From: Novosphingobium sp. Gsoil 351
GTDB lineage: Bacteria; Pseudomonadota; Alphaproteobacteria; Sphingomonadales; Sphingomonadaceae
Direction of reading: 5' to 3'
Assembly (NCBI RefSeq): GCF_009707465.1
Contig: NZ_CP046120.1
Location: forward strand, 1,765,501-1,829,500
Length of the DNA: 64,000 bases
Below, one piece after another: positions 42,782 through 51,995 of the stretch. Under the pieces are notes generated by a model, which saw nothing but the letters and a program-made list of their open reading frames with translations, did not search any database and was not told the DNA's origin. Position 1 is the stretch's first letter. Each line of letters starts with the position of its first letter. Both the position numbers and the translations under genes were made by a program.

Positions 42782-43944
42782 ACCCACTGTTCGGAACCAC
42801 CGCGATCGCGGGAGTGGGCCTTCGCCAATACAAGCGCGGCGCCTCGCCGCTGCCCGAGCGAAGCGTTTTGGTCGAAGCAATCCTGGGTGCCTGTGCAGAG
42901 GCGGGGCTCGACCCCGCGGAAGTCGACGGCTTCGTTTCGTATGGCGACGACCATAACGAGCCGGTCCGGTTGATGCCTGACCTTGGAACTCGCGAATTGC
43001 GCTGGTCGGCGTCTGTCTGGGGGGGCGGCGGCGGCGGAATTGCCGGTGCCTTCGGCGTTGCGGCAGCCGCGATACTTTCCGGCCAGGCCAGTTCGGTGAT
43101 AATATTCCGTGCTCTCGTCGAAGGCGCTAGCGGACGAATGTCTGCCGCCGTGATGGCGCACCATCTCAACGATCACCTGCTCGCCGCGGGCATTGTCGCG
43201 CCCGCCCAGATTTGCGCAATTCGCGCCAACCGCCTGTTCGAATATCACGGGGTGCCGCGCAGTATTGTCGACGATCTGGTGAGCGCCTCCTACTTTCACG
43301 GGAGCCGCAATCCGGAGGCGGTCAGCTTCGGTCAGACATTCGATCCCGCACAGATTCGGGCATCCCGCCTTATCGCCGAGCCTTTTCATCTGTTCGACTG
43401 CTCGCGCGAGAATGACGGTGCCGGAGCATTGCTGATGGTGTCGGCCGAGCGGGCGCGCGACCTCGCCAGTAGACCCGTCTATCTGCTCGGATGCGCCCAG
43501 GGCACGGAAGCGGGATGGGGCGATCTGCTCGAAAATGACAATGCGGAGGTTTACGCGACTGCCGGTTTCCGACCGGTAGCGCGCCGGCTTTACGAGAGCA
43601 CCGGGCTTTCTCCGTCGGACATCGATGTTGTCCAACTGTACGAAAATTTCGATGCCCAGGGGATCATGTCCCTCATCGACCATGGGTTTTGCGACTATCG
43701 AAACGCAGCCGACGTCATCCGTTTTGACAACTTGATTAGCGACGGAGGAAAACTGCCGATCAACACCTCAGGCGGAAATCTGGCCCAGGGGTTCATCCAC
43801 GGCATCGGGCTCGCGGTTGAAGCGGTTCGGCAGTTGCGAGGCGAGTCGAGCAATCCTGTCGCCGATGCCCGGACCTGCCTACTTGCAGGCGGACCGGGCG
43901 CTCCCACGGTCAGTTCCGCGATCTTCGCCAATCAGCTGCCTTGA
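42778..43944 (+). CDS. thiolase-like protein (SCP-x/Ltp2-type, thiolase or retro-aldolase)
   Basis: 388 aa of the thiolase superfamily. VWGGGGGGIAGAFGVAAAAI stands where classical thiolases have the nucleophilic Cys block, while VQLYENFDAQG and NTSGGNLAQGFIHGIGLAVE match the C-terminal half. The lack of an obvious VNxxCSSG motif fits the lipid-transfer-protein branch whose member Ltp2 cleaves a C-C bond by retro-aldol reaction. Encoded with a DUF35 partner. Whether it is a thiolase or an aldolase cannot be settled from sequence alone. Confidence 0.85.
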   Translation: MNPLFGTTAIAGVGLRQYKRGASPLPERSVLVEAILGACAEAGLDPAEVDGFVSYGDDHNEPVRLMPDLGTRELRWSASVWGGGGGGIAGAFGVAAAAILSGQASSVIIFRALVEGASGRMSAAVMAHHLNDHLLAAGIVAPAQICAIRANRLFEYHGVPRSIVDDLVSASYFHGSRNPEAVSFGQTFDPAQIRASRLIAEPFHLFDCSRENDGAGALLMVSAERARDLASRPVYLLGCAQGTEAGWGDLLENDNAEVYATAGFRPVARRLYESTGLSPSDIDVVQLYENFDAQGIMSLIDHGFCDYRNAADVIRFDNLISDGGKLPINTSGGNLAQGFIHGIGLAVEAVRQLRGESSNPVADARTCLLAGGPGAPTVSSAIFANQLP

Positions 43945-43955
43945 AGGATCACGCC

Positions 43956-45431
43956 ATGCGCACTGCGCTCAAGATGTACATCGACGGGAAATGGGTCGAA
44001 CCCGCTGCCACTCGAACGATCGAAGTTATCAACCCAGCGACCGAGCAATCTGCGGGCCAGGTCGCGTTGGGAAGCGCAGCAGACGTCGATCGCGCCGTCG
44101 TCGCGGCTCGACGGGCCTTTCACAGCTTTGGACGATCCAGCCGCAAGGAACGCATCGAATTACTCGAGGCGATTATCGCCGCATACAAACCACGCCGCGC
44201 CGATGTCGCCGCCGCGATCACAGCCGAGATGGGCGCGCCCGCCGAACTTGCCGACAAACTGCATGGCGCGATTGGCCACATCCACCTCAAGATCGCGCTC
44301 AACGTGCTCAAGGACTTCGAGTTCAGCCGGATGCGCGGCACCACCCGAATCGAATACGAGCCGATCGGCGTGTGCGGGCTGATCACCCCGTGGAACTGGC
44401 CGATCAACCAGATAGCGGCGAAGGTCGCACCCGCGCTCGCCACCGGGTGCACGATGATCCTCAAGCCCTCCGAGCTCTCCCCTTTCTCTGCTCAGATCTG
44501 GGCGGAAGTACTCGATGCCGCGGGTGTTCCAGCTGGCGTGTTCAATCTGGTCCAAGGCGACGGTCCGGGCGTGGGCAGGGCGATAGCTGCTCACCCCGAC
44601 ATCGATATGGTATCGTTTACTGGATCCACGCGCGCCGGGATTGAGGTGGCACGGGCCGCCGCTCCGTCGATCAAGCGGGTCCATCAGGAGTTGGGCGGCA
44701 AGTCCGCCAACATAATCCTACCAGACGCGGATGTCGCAGAAGCGGCCGCCGCCGGATTTCGGGCGATCGTTACCAACGCCGGCCAGTCGTGCAATGCGCC
44801 GACGCGAATGCTCGTCCCGCGCGATCGGCGGGACGAAGCGGTCGCAGCGGTCGCAGCGGCGGCCGCCACGATCGCCATCGGCAACCCCTTGGACAATCCC
44901 GACATCGGGCCAGTGGTGAGTCGTAGCCAGTTTGAAAAGATCCAAGGGCTGATCGAGGCTGGGGTGGCGGAAGGCGCTACGTTAGTAAGCGGCGGCCCAG
45001 GTCGTCCCGACGGACTCACGAGCGGATTCTACGTGCGCCCCACGGTGTTTGCCGATGTCGAGAACAGTATGACGATCGCTCGGGAGGAAATCTTCGGACC
45101 GGTGCTTTGCGTCATGTCTTACGACAGTGTGGACGACGCAATCGCAATCGCGAACGCGAGCGAATACGGGCTGGCTGGTTACATCCAGGGCAAGGATGAA
45201 ACCCTGATTGCCGACGTGGCCTCCCGGCTCCGTGTCGGACAAGTGCTGGTAAACCAGCCACACCCCGACGGAATGGCACCGTTTGGCGGCTACAAGCAGT
45301 CAGGGAACGGACGCGAATGGGGCGACTTCGGGTTTGAGGGATACCTCGAAGTCAAAGCCGTGCTCGGGGCTCGGCCGCTCGCAACGCCGGGTGCAGTCGA
45401 AGCGGCAGCACCAGCAGCTGTGCTCGCCTGA
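43956..45431 (+). CDS. aldehyde dehydrogenase family protein (second in cluster)
   Basis: 491 aa. Catalytic E245 in HQELGGKSAN and C279 in NAGQSCNAPTR; cofactor region ITPWNWPINQIAAKVAPALA. GAAGGATC precedes ATG 43956; a TTG five codons earlier is a weaker start. Distinct from the first aldehyde dehydrogenase at 28646. It could act on the aldehyde left by the thiolase/aldolase or by the GMC enzyme. Its last base is the first base of the next gene. Confidence 0.93.
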   Translation: MRTALKMYIDGKWVEPAATRTIEVINPATEQSAGQVALGSAADVDRAVVAARRAFHSFGRSSRKERIELLEAIIAAYKPRRADVAAAITAEMGAPAELADKLHGAIGHIHLKIALNVLKDFEFSRMRGTTRIEYEPIGVCGLITPWNWPINQIAAKVAPALATGCTMILKPSELSPFSAQIWAEVLDAAGVPAGVFNLVQGDGPGVGRAIAAHPDIDMVSFTGSTRAGIEVARAAAPSIKRVHQELGGKSANIILPDADVAEAAAAGFRAIVTNAGQSCNAPTRMLVPRDRRDEAVAAVAAAAATIAIGNPLDNPDIGPVVSRSQFEKIQGLIEAGVAEGATLVSGGPGRPDGLTSGFYVRPTVFADVENSMTIAREEIFGPVLCVMSYDSVDDAIAIANASEYGLAGYIQGKDETLIADVASRLRVGQVLVNQPHPDGMAPFGGYKQSGNGREWGDFGFEGYLEVKAVLGARPLATPGAVEAAAPAAVLA

Positions 45432-45976
45432 TGGCCCGTCTGCCGTACCCCGACCCGTCCGCCCAAACCGAAGAGATTCGCGACCGGCTGACACGCATGG
45501 GCTCGCTCAACGCCACTCGCATGATGAGCCATGCCGAAGGCGCGATGCTTGCCTACGGTAAGCTCGGCACCCAACTGCTCCTTCGCGGCAAGCTTGACCC
45601 CGTATTGCGGGAAGTCGTGATCCTGCGGATCGGGCAGCTCTGCAACTCCGACTACGAATGGCACCAGCACGTCAGTGTGGCCCGCGCCGTCGGGATGGAC
45701 GAGGCGACGCTCCAGTCCATCACGGATAAAGCGTTCGAACGGCTGGATGAGGTTCAACAGGCAGCGATCGCGGTGGCTGAAGAGATCAAGCGAGATGGCG
45801 GTGCGAGTGCTGCAACCTTTGCTCGCGCACAGGCGCATTTCTCCGCCGAGGAGCTGGTCGAACTGTGTCTGGTTGCGGGGTATTACATCATGACCGCCGG
45901 GCTGCTGCTGAGCTTCGACATCGAGATCGAGGACACAGCACCCCTGGGTGCAAGCATGATGACCGGCAAGGCCTGA
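45431..45976 (+). CDS. carboxymuconolactone decarboxylase/AhpD-like family protein
   Basis: 181 aa. The family motif is LCNSDYEWHQHVSVARAVGM, with Cys and His but in the arrangement of the CMD-like branch rather than AhpD CxxC. Helical, soluble. Often seen in aromatic or steroid catabolic operons without defined role; it may be a decarboxylase, isomerase or peroxidase-like protein. Overlaps the aldehyde dehydrogenase stop (TGATG). Confidence 0.85.
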   Translation: MARLPYPDPSAQTEEIRDRLTRMGSLNATRMMSHAEGAMLAYGKLGTQLLLRGKLDPVLREVVILRIGQLCNSDYEWHQHVSVARAVGMDEATLQSITDKAFERLDEVQQAAIAVAEEIKRDGGASAATFARAQAHFSAEELVELCLVAGYYIMTAGLLLSFDIEIEDTAPLGASMMTGKA

Positions 45977-46071
45977 CTTCCTGGGGAGACAACCGGGGTC
46001 CCGCTAGAGCAAGCCCAGGGCCTGTCCATCCGACAAGGGTTCTGCCTGTGAAACACTGAGGAGTATGGGCC

Positions 46072-48183
46072 ATGGCCCTGACGACCGTCCCAGGCGAAGA
46101 TGGCGAACACGTTACCTATTGCCGGATCTGCGAAGCCCTGTGCGGCATGGTTGCGGACGTCAAGGACGGCAAGATCGTCAAGATCAGGCCTGACCACGAT
46201 AATCCGCATTCGCGCGGGCACATCTGCGTAAAAGGTCCTGCGTTGGTAGAAGTCGCCTACGATGAGGACCGGGTCACAGCACCCCTTAAGCGTATAGGGG
46301 GACCAGGCGAATTCGTGCGGGTTACTTGGAATGAGGCGCTGGCGGACATCGCCGATCGGCTTGGCGCGTCGATCGAAAAAAATGGTTCAGCCAGCTTTGC
46401 GATGAACACCGGCAACCCGCCCAGCATGGGTTGGCCGAGCGCCATGGCCAATGCGCTTTTTCAGCAGGCAATGGGCTGTAGCAAACTCTATACGCCGTCG
46501 TCCGAAGATATCACCAGCTCGGTCCTCGCAACCGAGCTTCTCTTCGGTACCCACGCATTCGTCTTTCCCGATCTAGCTGAATGCGACCACCTCTTGATCT
46601 TCGGGTCGAATCCGCTGGTCAGCCATGGCTCCCTCCTGATCGCCCCCCGCTTTAGAGAAGATCTCGAGGAAATCGCTCGGCGAGGCCGGGTCATCGTGAT
46701 CGACCCTCGCCGTACTGAAACCGCCCGCAAGTATGAACACGTTTCCGTAATGCCCGACACGGACGTGTGGCTTCTCGGAGCGATGCTCCAGGTGATCTCA
46801 GCAGAAGCATTGGGCGACGACGACTTCATCGCAGATCATTGTGTGGGCTGGGCCCGGCTCGCCGCCGCGCTTGCTTGGGTAACACCGGAGCTGGCTGCAT
46901 CGCATTGCGGGATTGCGGCTGATGCCATTCGCACCCTCGCTCGCGACTTCGCGGGCGCTCAGCGAGCTGCAGCGATGGGCCGGATTGGCATCTGCCGAGG
47001 TAGTTATTCCACATTGACCAACTTCCTTCTGCAGGCCCTAAACGTCGTCTGCGGGCGGTTCCACCGGCCCGGTGGAGTTGGATGGGGCTACGGCGGCACC
47101 GCGACCAACGAGCAATTCAGGGGGATCTCGCCGGCCGCTACGCGCGGTGGTATCCCCTCACGAGTCAGCGGACTGCCAAGCGTCTGGGGTGCCCAATCGA
47201 GTCTGACCTTCCTCGAAGAAATGGTGACCCCTGGCGAAGGGCAGATCAAAACGCTTTTGGTCAGTGGCGCCAATCCGGTCATGTCGATGCCCAACGGACC
47301 ACGCCTGCCCGACGGGTTCGCCGGGCTCGATCTAATGGTATCGCTTGATTTCTACATGACCGAGACGGCGCGTCATGCTCACTACATCCTGCCGGTCACG
47401 ACCGCGCTCGAACGTGAAGACATCAACCAGTTCTTTATGAACCATATGGTGCGCCCATTTGCTCAGCATGTTGCCGCCGTGGTTCCTCCGATTGGCGAAG
47501 CGCGGACAGAGTGGGATATCTTGAGCGATCTGGCAGAGCGGATGGGCCGCGGTCGGGTGTTCGGTACATCGTCCCCATTCGATTTGGCGGATGCCGGTTT
47601 GCGCGCCGGAAACGAGGGCAAAGACGGGCTTTCACTCGCAGTCCTAAAGGAACATCCCCACGGCATGATGATCGCGCGCGGCCGTTGGGCGTTCGAATTC
47701 ACCAAGCGGATTGGCCATTCTGATCAAAAGATCCACCTTTGGGATCCGCTGCTAAGAGGTGAGTTTGATCGGCTGCAATCCTCGCCTCCAAGAGACCCGG
47801 CAAAGCTTCGTCTCATCAACGTTCGCCGCCTCCGCTCGATCAACAGCTGGATGCAGAACGTTGATCGCCTCGCCCGGAACGACGATCCACTTCTGCTTAT
47901 CCACCCTGATGATGCGAACGCGCGCCGAATCTGCGACGGTGCGACGGTCGAAGTCTCGACCGCGTGGGGACGGATTGAAGTGACCGTCAAAGTAACGGAC
48001 GAGGTGCGCGCCGGGTGCGTCGCCTATCCCCACGGGCGCGGGCAAATGGGCGGGTGGCGACGGGCCAATAATCGACCGGGTGCAAACCTCAATGAGATCA
48101 CCCCCTCCACCCCCGACATGGCCGAACAGATCTCTGGGATGAGCTTTCTTGAGGGGTTCGATGTTAATGTCACTCCGGCATAG
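46072..48183 (+). CDS. molybdopterin-dependent oxidoreductase with 4Fe-4S cluster
   Basis: 703 aa of the DMSO reductase superfamily. The N-terminal 4Fe-4S site is C17-x2-C20-x3-C24 ... C52 (YCRICEALCGMV, ICVKGPALVE). The molybdopterin domains follow (DHLLIFGSNPLVSHGS, GRVIVIDPRRTETARKYEHV) and the C-terminal cofactor-binding domain ends LNEITPSTPDMAEQISG. No Tat signal, so it should be cytoplasmic. The reaction is unknown; relatives include formate dehydrogenases, assimilatory nitrate reductases and C-H hydroxylases or hydratases. Within this cluster an oxygen-independent hydroxylation or oxidation of the substrate is the natural guess. Confidence 0.88.
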   Translation: MALTTVPGEDGEHVTYCRICEALCGMVADVKDGKIVKIRPDHDNPHSRGHICVKGPALVEVAYDEDRVTAPLKRIGGPGEFVRVTWNEALADIADRLGASIEKNGSASFAMNTGNPPSMGWPSAMANALFQQAMGCSKLYTPSSEDITSSVLATELLFGTHAFVFPDLAECDHLLIFGSNPLVSHGSLLIAPRFREDLEEIARRGRVIVIDPRRTETARKYEHVSVMPDTDVWLLGAMLQVISAEALGDDDFIADHCVGWARLAAALAWVTPELAASHCGIAADAIRTLARDFAGAQRAAAMGRIGICRGSYSTLTNFLLQALNVVCGRFHRPGGVGWGYGGTATNEQFRGISPAATRGGIPSRVSGLPSVWGAQSSLTFLEEMVTPGEGQIKTLLVSGANPVMSMPNGPRLPDGFAGLDLMVSLDFYMTETARHAHYILPVTTALEREDINQFFMNHMVRPFAQHVAAVVPPIGEARTEWDILSDLAERMGRGRVFGTSSPFDLADAGLRAGNEGKDGLSLAVLKEHPHGMMIARGRWAFEFTKRIGHSDQKIHLWDPLLRGEFDRLQSSPPRDPAKLRLINVRRLRSINSWMQNVDRLARNDDPLLLIHPDDANARRICDGATVEVSTAWGRIEVTVKVTDEVRAGCVAYPHGRGQMGGWRRANNRPGANLNEITPSTPDMAEQISGMSFLEGFDVNVTPA

Positions 48184-48547
48184 GGGGTCCGGTTACTTTA
48201 TACCAAATATGCACACATTTTCTTGCATAAACGCGGCGCGTGGCGTACTATTCTTGCTTCCGCGCAGCTAGTCGAGTTGTGCTGACTTGCTAATTATCAT
48301 AAAATTGTGACTGCATTACTTCGCAGTTTTTGAAAACATTCGACTAGCTCCGCGCAAAGCTATCGCATTTCGACGCCTATTCAACTCCCGCATCGCCCGG
48401 TGGCTCCAGATGGCGCATCGGCAGCCCTTGACTTTAAATCTAATGTTCGTAGATTTCCGCCGTCAAGGCATTCGGTGCCTGCGAGATACGCAAGAAGCGT
48501 TAGGCCAGAAGCGGCCGTTTTGAACGCAGGAAAGCTGGGAGGACGGA
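48184..48547. other. AT-rich intergenic region with a long inverted repeat and operator site 6
   Basis: No gene seen. AGCTAGTCGA (48266-48275) and TCGACTAGCT (48340-48349) form a perfect 10-bp inverted repeat 64 bases apart, extended by imperfect GCGC pairs on the outside. The enclosed DNA is unusually AT-rich for this genome. The shared 21-bp palindrome follows at 48436. Confidence 0.6.
48436..48456. promoter_or_regulatory. operator site 6 (upstream of arylsulfatase), perfect palindrome
   Basis: AAATCTA-N7-TAGATTT, the only one of the six with both 7-base arms perfectly complementary. It lies 92 bases upstream of the sulfatase ATG. Confidence 0.78.
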
Positions 48548-50851
48548 ATGACGGAATGGAGCTGCGGGGTGTCGGTATTGGCACTTGTCATAGCGACATT
48601 TTCCAGCTTGCCGGCGGCTGCCCGCGAAGAACCCGTGATCGGAAAAACTATCGCTGAATCCAAGGAAGCTACAATACAGCGTCCGGCTGCCCGACCCGGA
48701 GCTCCCAACATTCTCGTCTGGATGCTGGACGACACCGGTTTCGGTCAGCTATCTTGCTACGGCGGATTGGTTGCTACACCCAACATCGACCGGGTGGCTG
48801 CAAAGGGCCTGCGTTATTCGAATTATCATTCGACGCCAATCTGCTCCGCCAGTCGCGCCGCTTTCCTGACCGGGCGAAACTCCCACGAAGTTCACATAGG
48901 CGGGCATTCTGCGATGTCGATCGGATTTCCCGGTCAAGACGCGCTGGTGCCACGAAGCGCAGGAACAATCGCCGAGAATCTGCGCCAGGCGGGCTACTCA
49001 ACCTACGCCGTCGGGAAGTGGGACCATCTTCCTCCAGGAGACGCCTCGGCTGCAGGGCCGTACACCTATTGGCCCAGCGGTCAGGGGTTCGATCGGTTCT
49101 ACGGATTTCTGTCCTATGACGCCGATAACTTTGCGCCACTCCTCTGGAACGACCATACTCCGGTCGAGCTTCCAAAAGATCCGGCGTATCATCTCAGCAG
49201 CGATATGGCAGATCGGGCTATCGAAATGATAGCTTCACGCCAGGCAGCTGGACCTGGCCGCGAGCCATTCTTTCTATACTGGGCTACCGGAGCGGTCCAT
49301 TCGCCTCACCACGCTCCCGATGAATGGCTACAGCGCTTTCGAGGAAAATTCGACAAAGGGTGGGACGTTGCTCGCGAGTGGACATTGAAGCGGCAGAAAG
49401 AACTTGGATTGGTCCCTCCTGACGCTCAATTGCCGCCCCGTCCTGAAGGCATGAAATCATGGGCGGAGCTCTCGGCTGACGAACGGCGGATCTATGCCCG
49501 CGCAATGGAGGCGTTTGCTGCCCAATTAGCCCACGCAGATTTCGAGTTCGGGAGAATTATTGACGCGCTCGAGGCTCAAGGCGAACTTGAGAACACAATG
49601 GTGATTGTCACGTCCGACAACGGAGCAAGTGGTGAGGGCGCTGTTACGGGGACATACAGCGAGCAGCTCATGGCGAATGGCCGATTTGCGTCAGTGGACC
49701 AAAATCTGCAGCATATGGACGAATGGGGGCGGCCCGGCACATACCCATTGTATCCAGTAGGATGGGCTGTCGCTGGTGACACCCCATTTCGCTATTACAA
49801 GCAGACGACCTTCGAAGGAGGCATCCGCGTACCACTGATTATCTCCTGGCCGAAAGGGATAGCGGAAAAGGGCCAGATTCGTGGCCAATATGCGCACATC
49901 AGCGATGTCATGCCGACGATTCTCCAAACAGCTCAGGTCCAGCCCGCTGCCACCGTGAATGACGTTTCGCAGCAGCCGACAAGCGGCACCTCTTTAACCT
50001 ATAGCTATCAGCAGGCACGCGCACCCGACGCAAAGAAAGTCCAGTATTACGAAATGTACGGGAACCGGGCGGTCTGGGCTGGCGGGTGGAAAGCGGTGAT
50101 GCCCCATCGCTTGCAAACCTGGGACTTCAAGACCCAGCCCCCAATTACGGATGCTGGCTGGCAGCTCTATGACCAGCGCAAGGACTTCAACGAACTACAC
50201 AATGTGGCAGCAGAGAATCCTGCGAAGCTCTCAGAGATGATCCGCTTGTTCGATGAGGAGGCTGGAAAATACAATGTTTATCCTCTCACGAACACAGGTG
50301 CCGCGCAGCGCCTGATGGCGGATCGCGGCAAGCGCAATCTCCAGGCGCGAGGCGGACTGTTCAACTATGTCGGAGCGGTCAGCCGTATTCCTGAGGCGTT
50401 GGCCCCTCCGATCGCCACGCATAGCTTCTCTATGTCGATGACCGTTGAATCTGAGCGGCGCAGCAACGGGACATTGATGGCGATAGGCGGACGTTTCGGA
50501 GGCTTGGGTCTCTATTTGCTGAACGGCATTCCAACGGTGGCAGTCCGGGCCCTGGACGGAGAACTATTCACCGTTCGCGCGCCGAACGAGGTGGTCGGAA
50601 AGTCGCGAATTGGATTGCAGTTTACCAGGATAGGCCCCGAAGAGGCGAGAGCGACGATCAGCGTGAACGGCAAGGACGTCGCGAGTTCGTCGGTTAGTGG
50701 TGCTCTCTCAACCTTCATATTCTCGGGTAACGAGACCTTCGATATCGGCTCGGACCCTGGCACTACCGTGCTTGATGGCCTCGACGCTCCGTTCAAATTC
50801 GCCGGCGCTATTGGCGAGACCCGTTTTGCGGTGCAACTGCCAGCACAGTAG
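48548..50851 (+). CDS. periplasmic arylsulfatase (formylglycine-dependent, Cys type)
   Basis: 767 aa. A signal peptide (about residues 1-26, SSLPAAA) directs export. Metal-binding DDTGFGQLSCYGG starts with D61-D62; the formylglycine motif is C99 in PICSASRAAFLTGR (C-x-A-S-R form); YAVGKWDH and VTSDNGASGEG are further sulfatase motifs. An extra C-terminal beta domain of about 200 residues follows the sulfatase core. It would release sulfate from an ester before import. Active enzyme needs a formylglycine-generating enzyme, not encoded here. First gene of an operon behind operator site 6. Confidence 0.93.
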   Translation: MTEWSCGVSVLALVIATFSSLPAAAREEPVIGKTIAESKEATIQRPAARPGAPNILVWMLDDTGFGQLSCYGGLVATPNIDRVAAKGLRYSNYHSTPICSASRAAFLTGRNSHEVHIGGHSAMSIGFPGQDALVPRSAGTIAENLRQAGYSTYAVGKWDHLPPGDASAAGPYTYWPSGQGFDRFYGFLSYDADNFAPLLWNDHTPVELPKDPAYHLSSDMADRAIEMIASRQAAGPGREPFFLYWATGAVHSPHHAPDEWLQRFRGKFDKGWDVAREWTLKRQKELGLVPPDAQLPPRPEGMKSWAELSADERRIYARAMEAFAAQLAHADFEFGRIIDALEAQGELENTMVIVTSDNGASGEGAVTGTYSEQLMANGRFASVDQNLQHMDEWGRPGTYPLYPVGWAVAGDTPFRYYKQTTFEGGIRVPLIISWPKGIAEKGQIRGQYAHISDVMPTILQTAQVQPAATVNDVSQQPTSGTSLTYSYQQARAPDAKKVQYYEMYGNRAVWAGGWKAVMPHRLQTWDFKTQPPITDAGWQLYDQRKDFNELHNVAAENPAKLSEMIRLFDEEAGKYNVYPLTNTGAAQRLMADRGKRNLQARGGLFNYVGAVSRIPEALAPPIATHSFSMSMTVESERRSNGTLMAIGGRFGGLGLYLLNGIPTVAVRALDGELFTVRAPNEVVGKSRIGLQFTRIGPEEARATISVNGKDVASSSVSGALSTFIFSGNETFDIGSDPGTTVLDGLDAPFKFAGAIGETRFAVQLPAQ

Positions 50852-50899
50852 TTCAGCCACTTCGAACGCCGAAGGTCGCTGCTCGGGAGAATTATCGAC

Positions 50900-51190
50900 A
50901 TGATTTCTGTCATCGCAACTCTGCGGGCTAAACCTGACAAAGGCGGAGAATTCGAGCGCCTGTTCACCGAGTTAGCCGCACAGGTCCGGGCGAACGAAAG
51001 CGGCAACATCACCTATCAGCTGAGCCGCAGCCGGACCGAATCCAATACATACAAGGTGCTCGAAATCTATCGCAACGAAGAAGCGCTGGAGGCACATCGT
51101 GCATCGGAACACTTCCGTGCGGCAGGACCAGGGTTGGGCGCCGTGCTCGCGGGTCGCCCCGAGGTCGAAGTTCTCGATGCCGTAGGCTGA
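50900..51190 (+). CDS. antibiotic biosynthesis monooxygenase (ABM) domain protein
   Basis: 96 aa. The ferredoxin-like ABM fold shows as MISVIATLRAKPDKGGEFER, ITYQLSRSRTESNTYKVLEI and ALEAHRASEHF. Members are cofactor-free oxygenases or isomerase-like small proteins. It sits 48 bases after the sulfatase with GGGAGAATT upstream, in the same direction. Confidence 0.85.
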   Translation: MISVIATLRAKPDKGGEFERLFTELAAQVRANESGNITYQLSRSRTESNTYKVLEIYRNEEALEAHRASEHFRAAGPGLGAVLAGRPEVEVLDAVG

Positions 51191-51207
51191 TTGAGGAGCC
51201 GTACTGC

Positions 51208-51975
51208 ATGGCACGCGTGTTCATTACCGGCAGCACCGACGGACTTGGCCTGGCCGCGGCTCAGTCGTTGCTCGCGGATGGGCACGCAGTCACGCTCCAC
51301 GCCCGCTCGAAAGCGCGGGCCGAGGAGGCCCTGGTGGCGGCCCGGCGCAGCCGGGGTGGCTATCGGGGATCTGGCCAGCCACGAAGAAACCTGCAGCATC
51401 GCAGACCAGGTCAACGCTTTGGGCCGAATGGATGCAGTGATCCACAATGCGGGCATCTACACCGCGCCGGACCGCGGCTCGACGCCCGAAGGCCATTCGG
51501 CCGTGCTGGCGGTCAACACGCTGGCACCGTACATCCTCACCGCGCTCATCAAGCGGCCCGGGCGCCTGGTCTACCTGAGCAGCAGTGCGCACCGCGGCGG
51601 CGAAGGGTCGCTGGAGGACCTCGACTGGACGGCGCGCAAGTGGGACCCGGCACGAGCCTATGCCGAAAGCAAACTGCACGTGGCCGCGCTTGCGGCGGTA
51701 TTGGCGCGCAGATGGTTCGACGTCGTTAGCAGCGCCGTCGATCCCGGATGGGTGCGCACGAGGATGGGCGGACCCTCGGCGCCAGTCGATCTCCACACTG
51801 GTCAACGCACCCAAAGCTGGCTTGCCGTCGGTGGGGAACCACGGGCCAAGGTCAGCGGCGGTTACTGGCGCGACCTCGCCCGGCAAGAGCCGGCAGCCGA
51901 GGTCACAGATGGGGACTTTCAGGATCGGCTGCTTTTGCGGCTTCACGAACTGAGGGGGTGGCGCTGCCTTCCTGA
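51208..51975 (+). pseudogene. short-chain dehydrogenase/reductase, frame shifted twice (near 51340 and 51955)
   Basis: Read across two shifts it gives about 255 residues: VFITGSTDGLGLAAAQSLLA (NAD-binding TGxxxGxG), AVIHNAGIY, LVYLSSSAHRG (catalytic Ser) and AYAESKLHVAAL (YxxxK). The first break is explained by one extra base in GGCGGCCC, the second by one missing base in the GGGGG run at 51954-51958; net zero, ending in ALPS-stop. Compensating indels at homopolymers suggest sequencing error. Close to retinol-dehydrogenase-like SDRs; substrate unknown. Confidence 0.82.
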
Positions 51976-51995
51976 TTTCCTGATAGGACGTGGCC

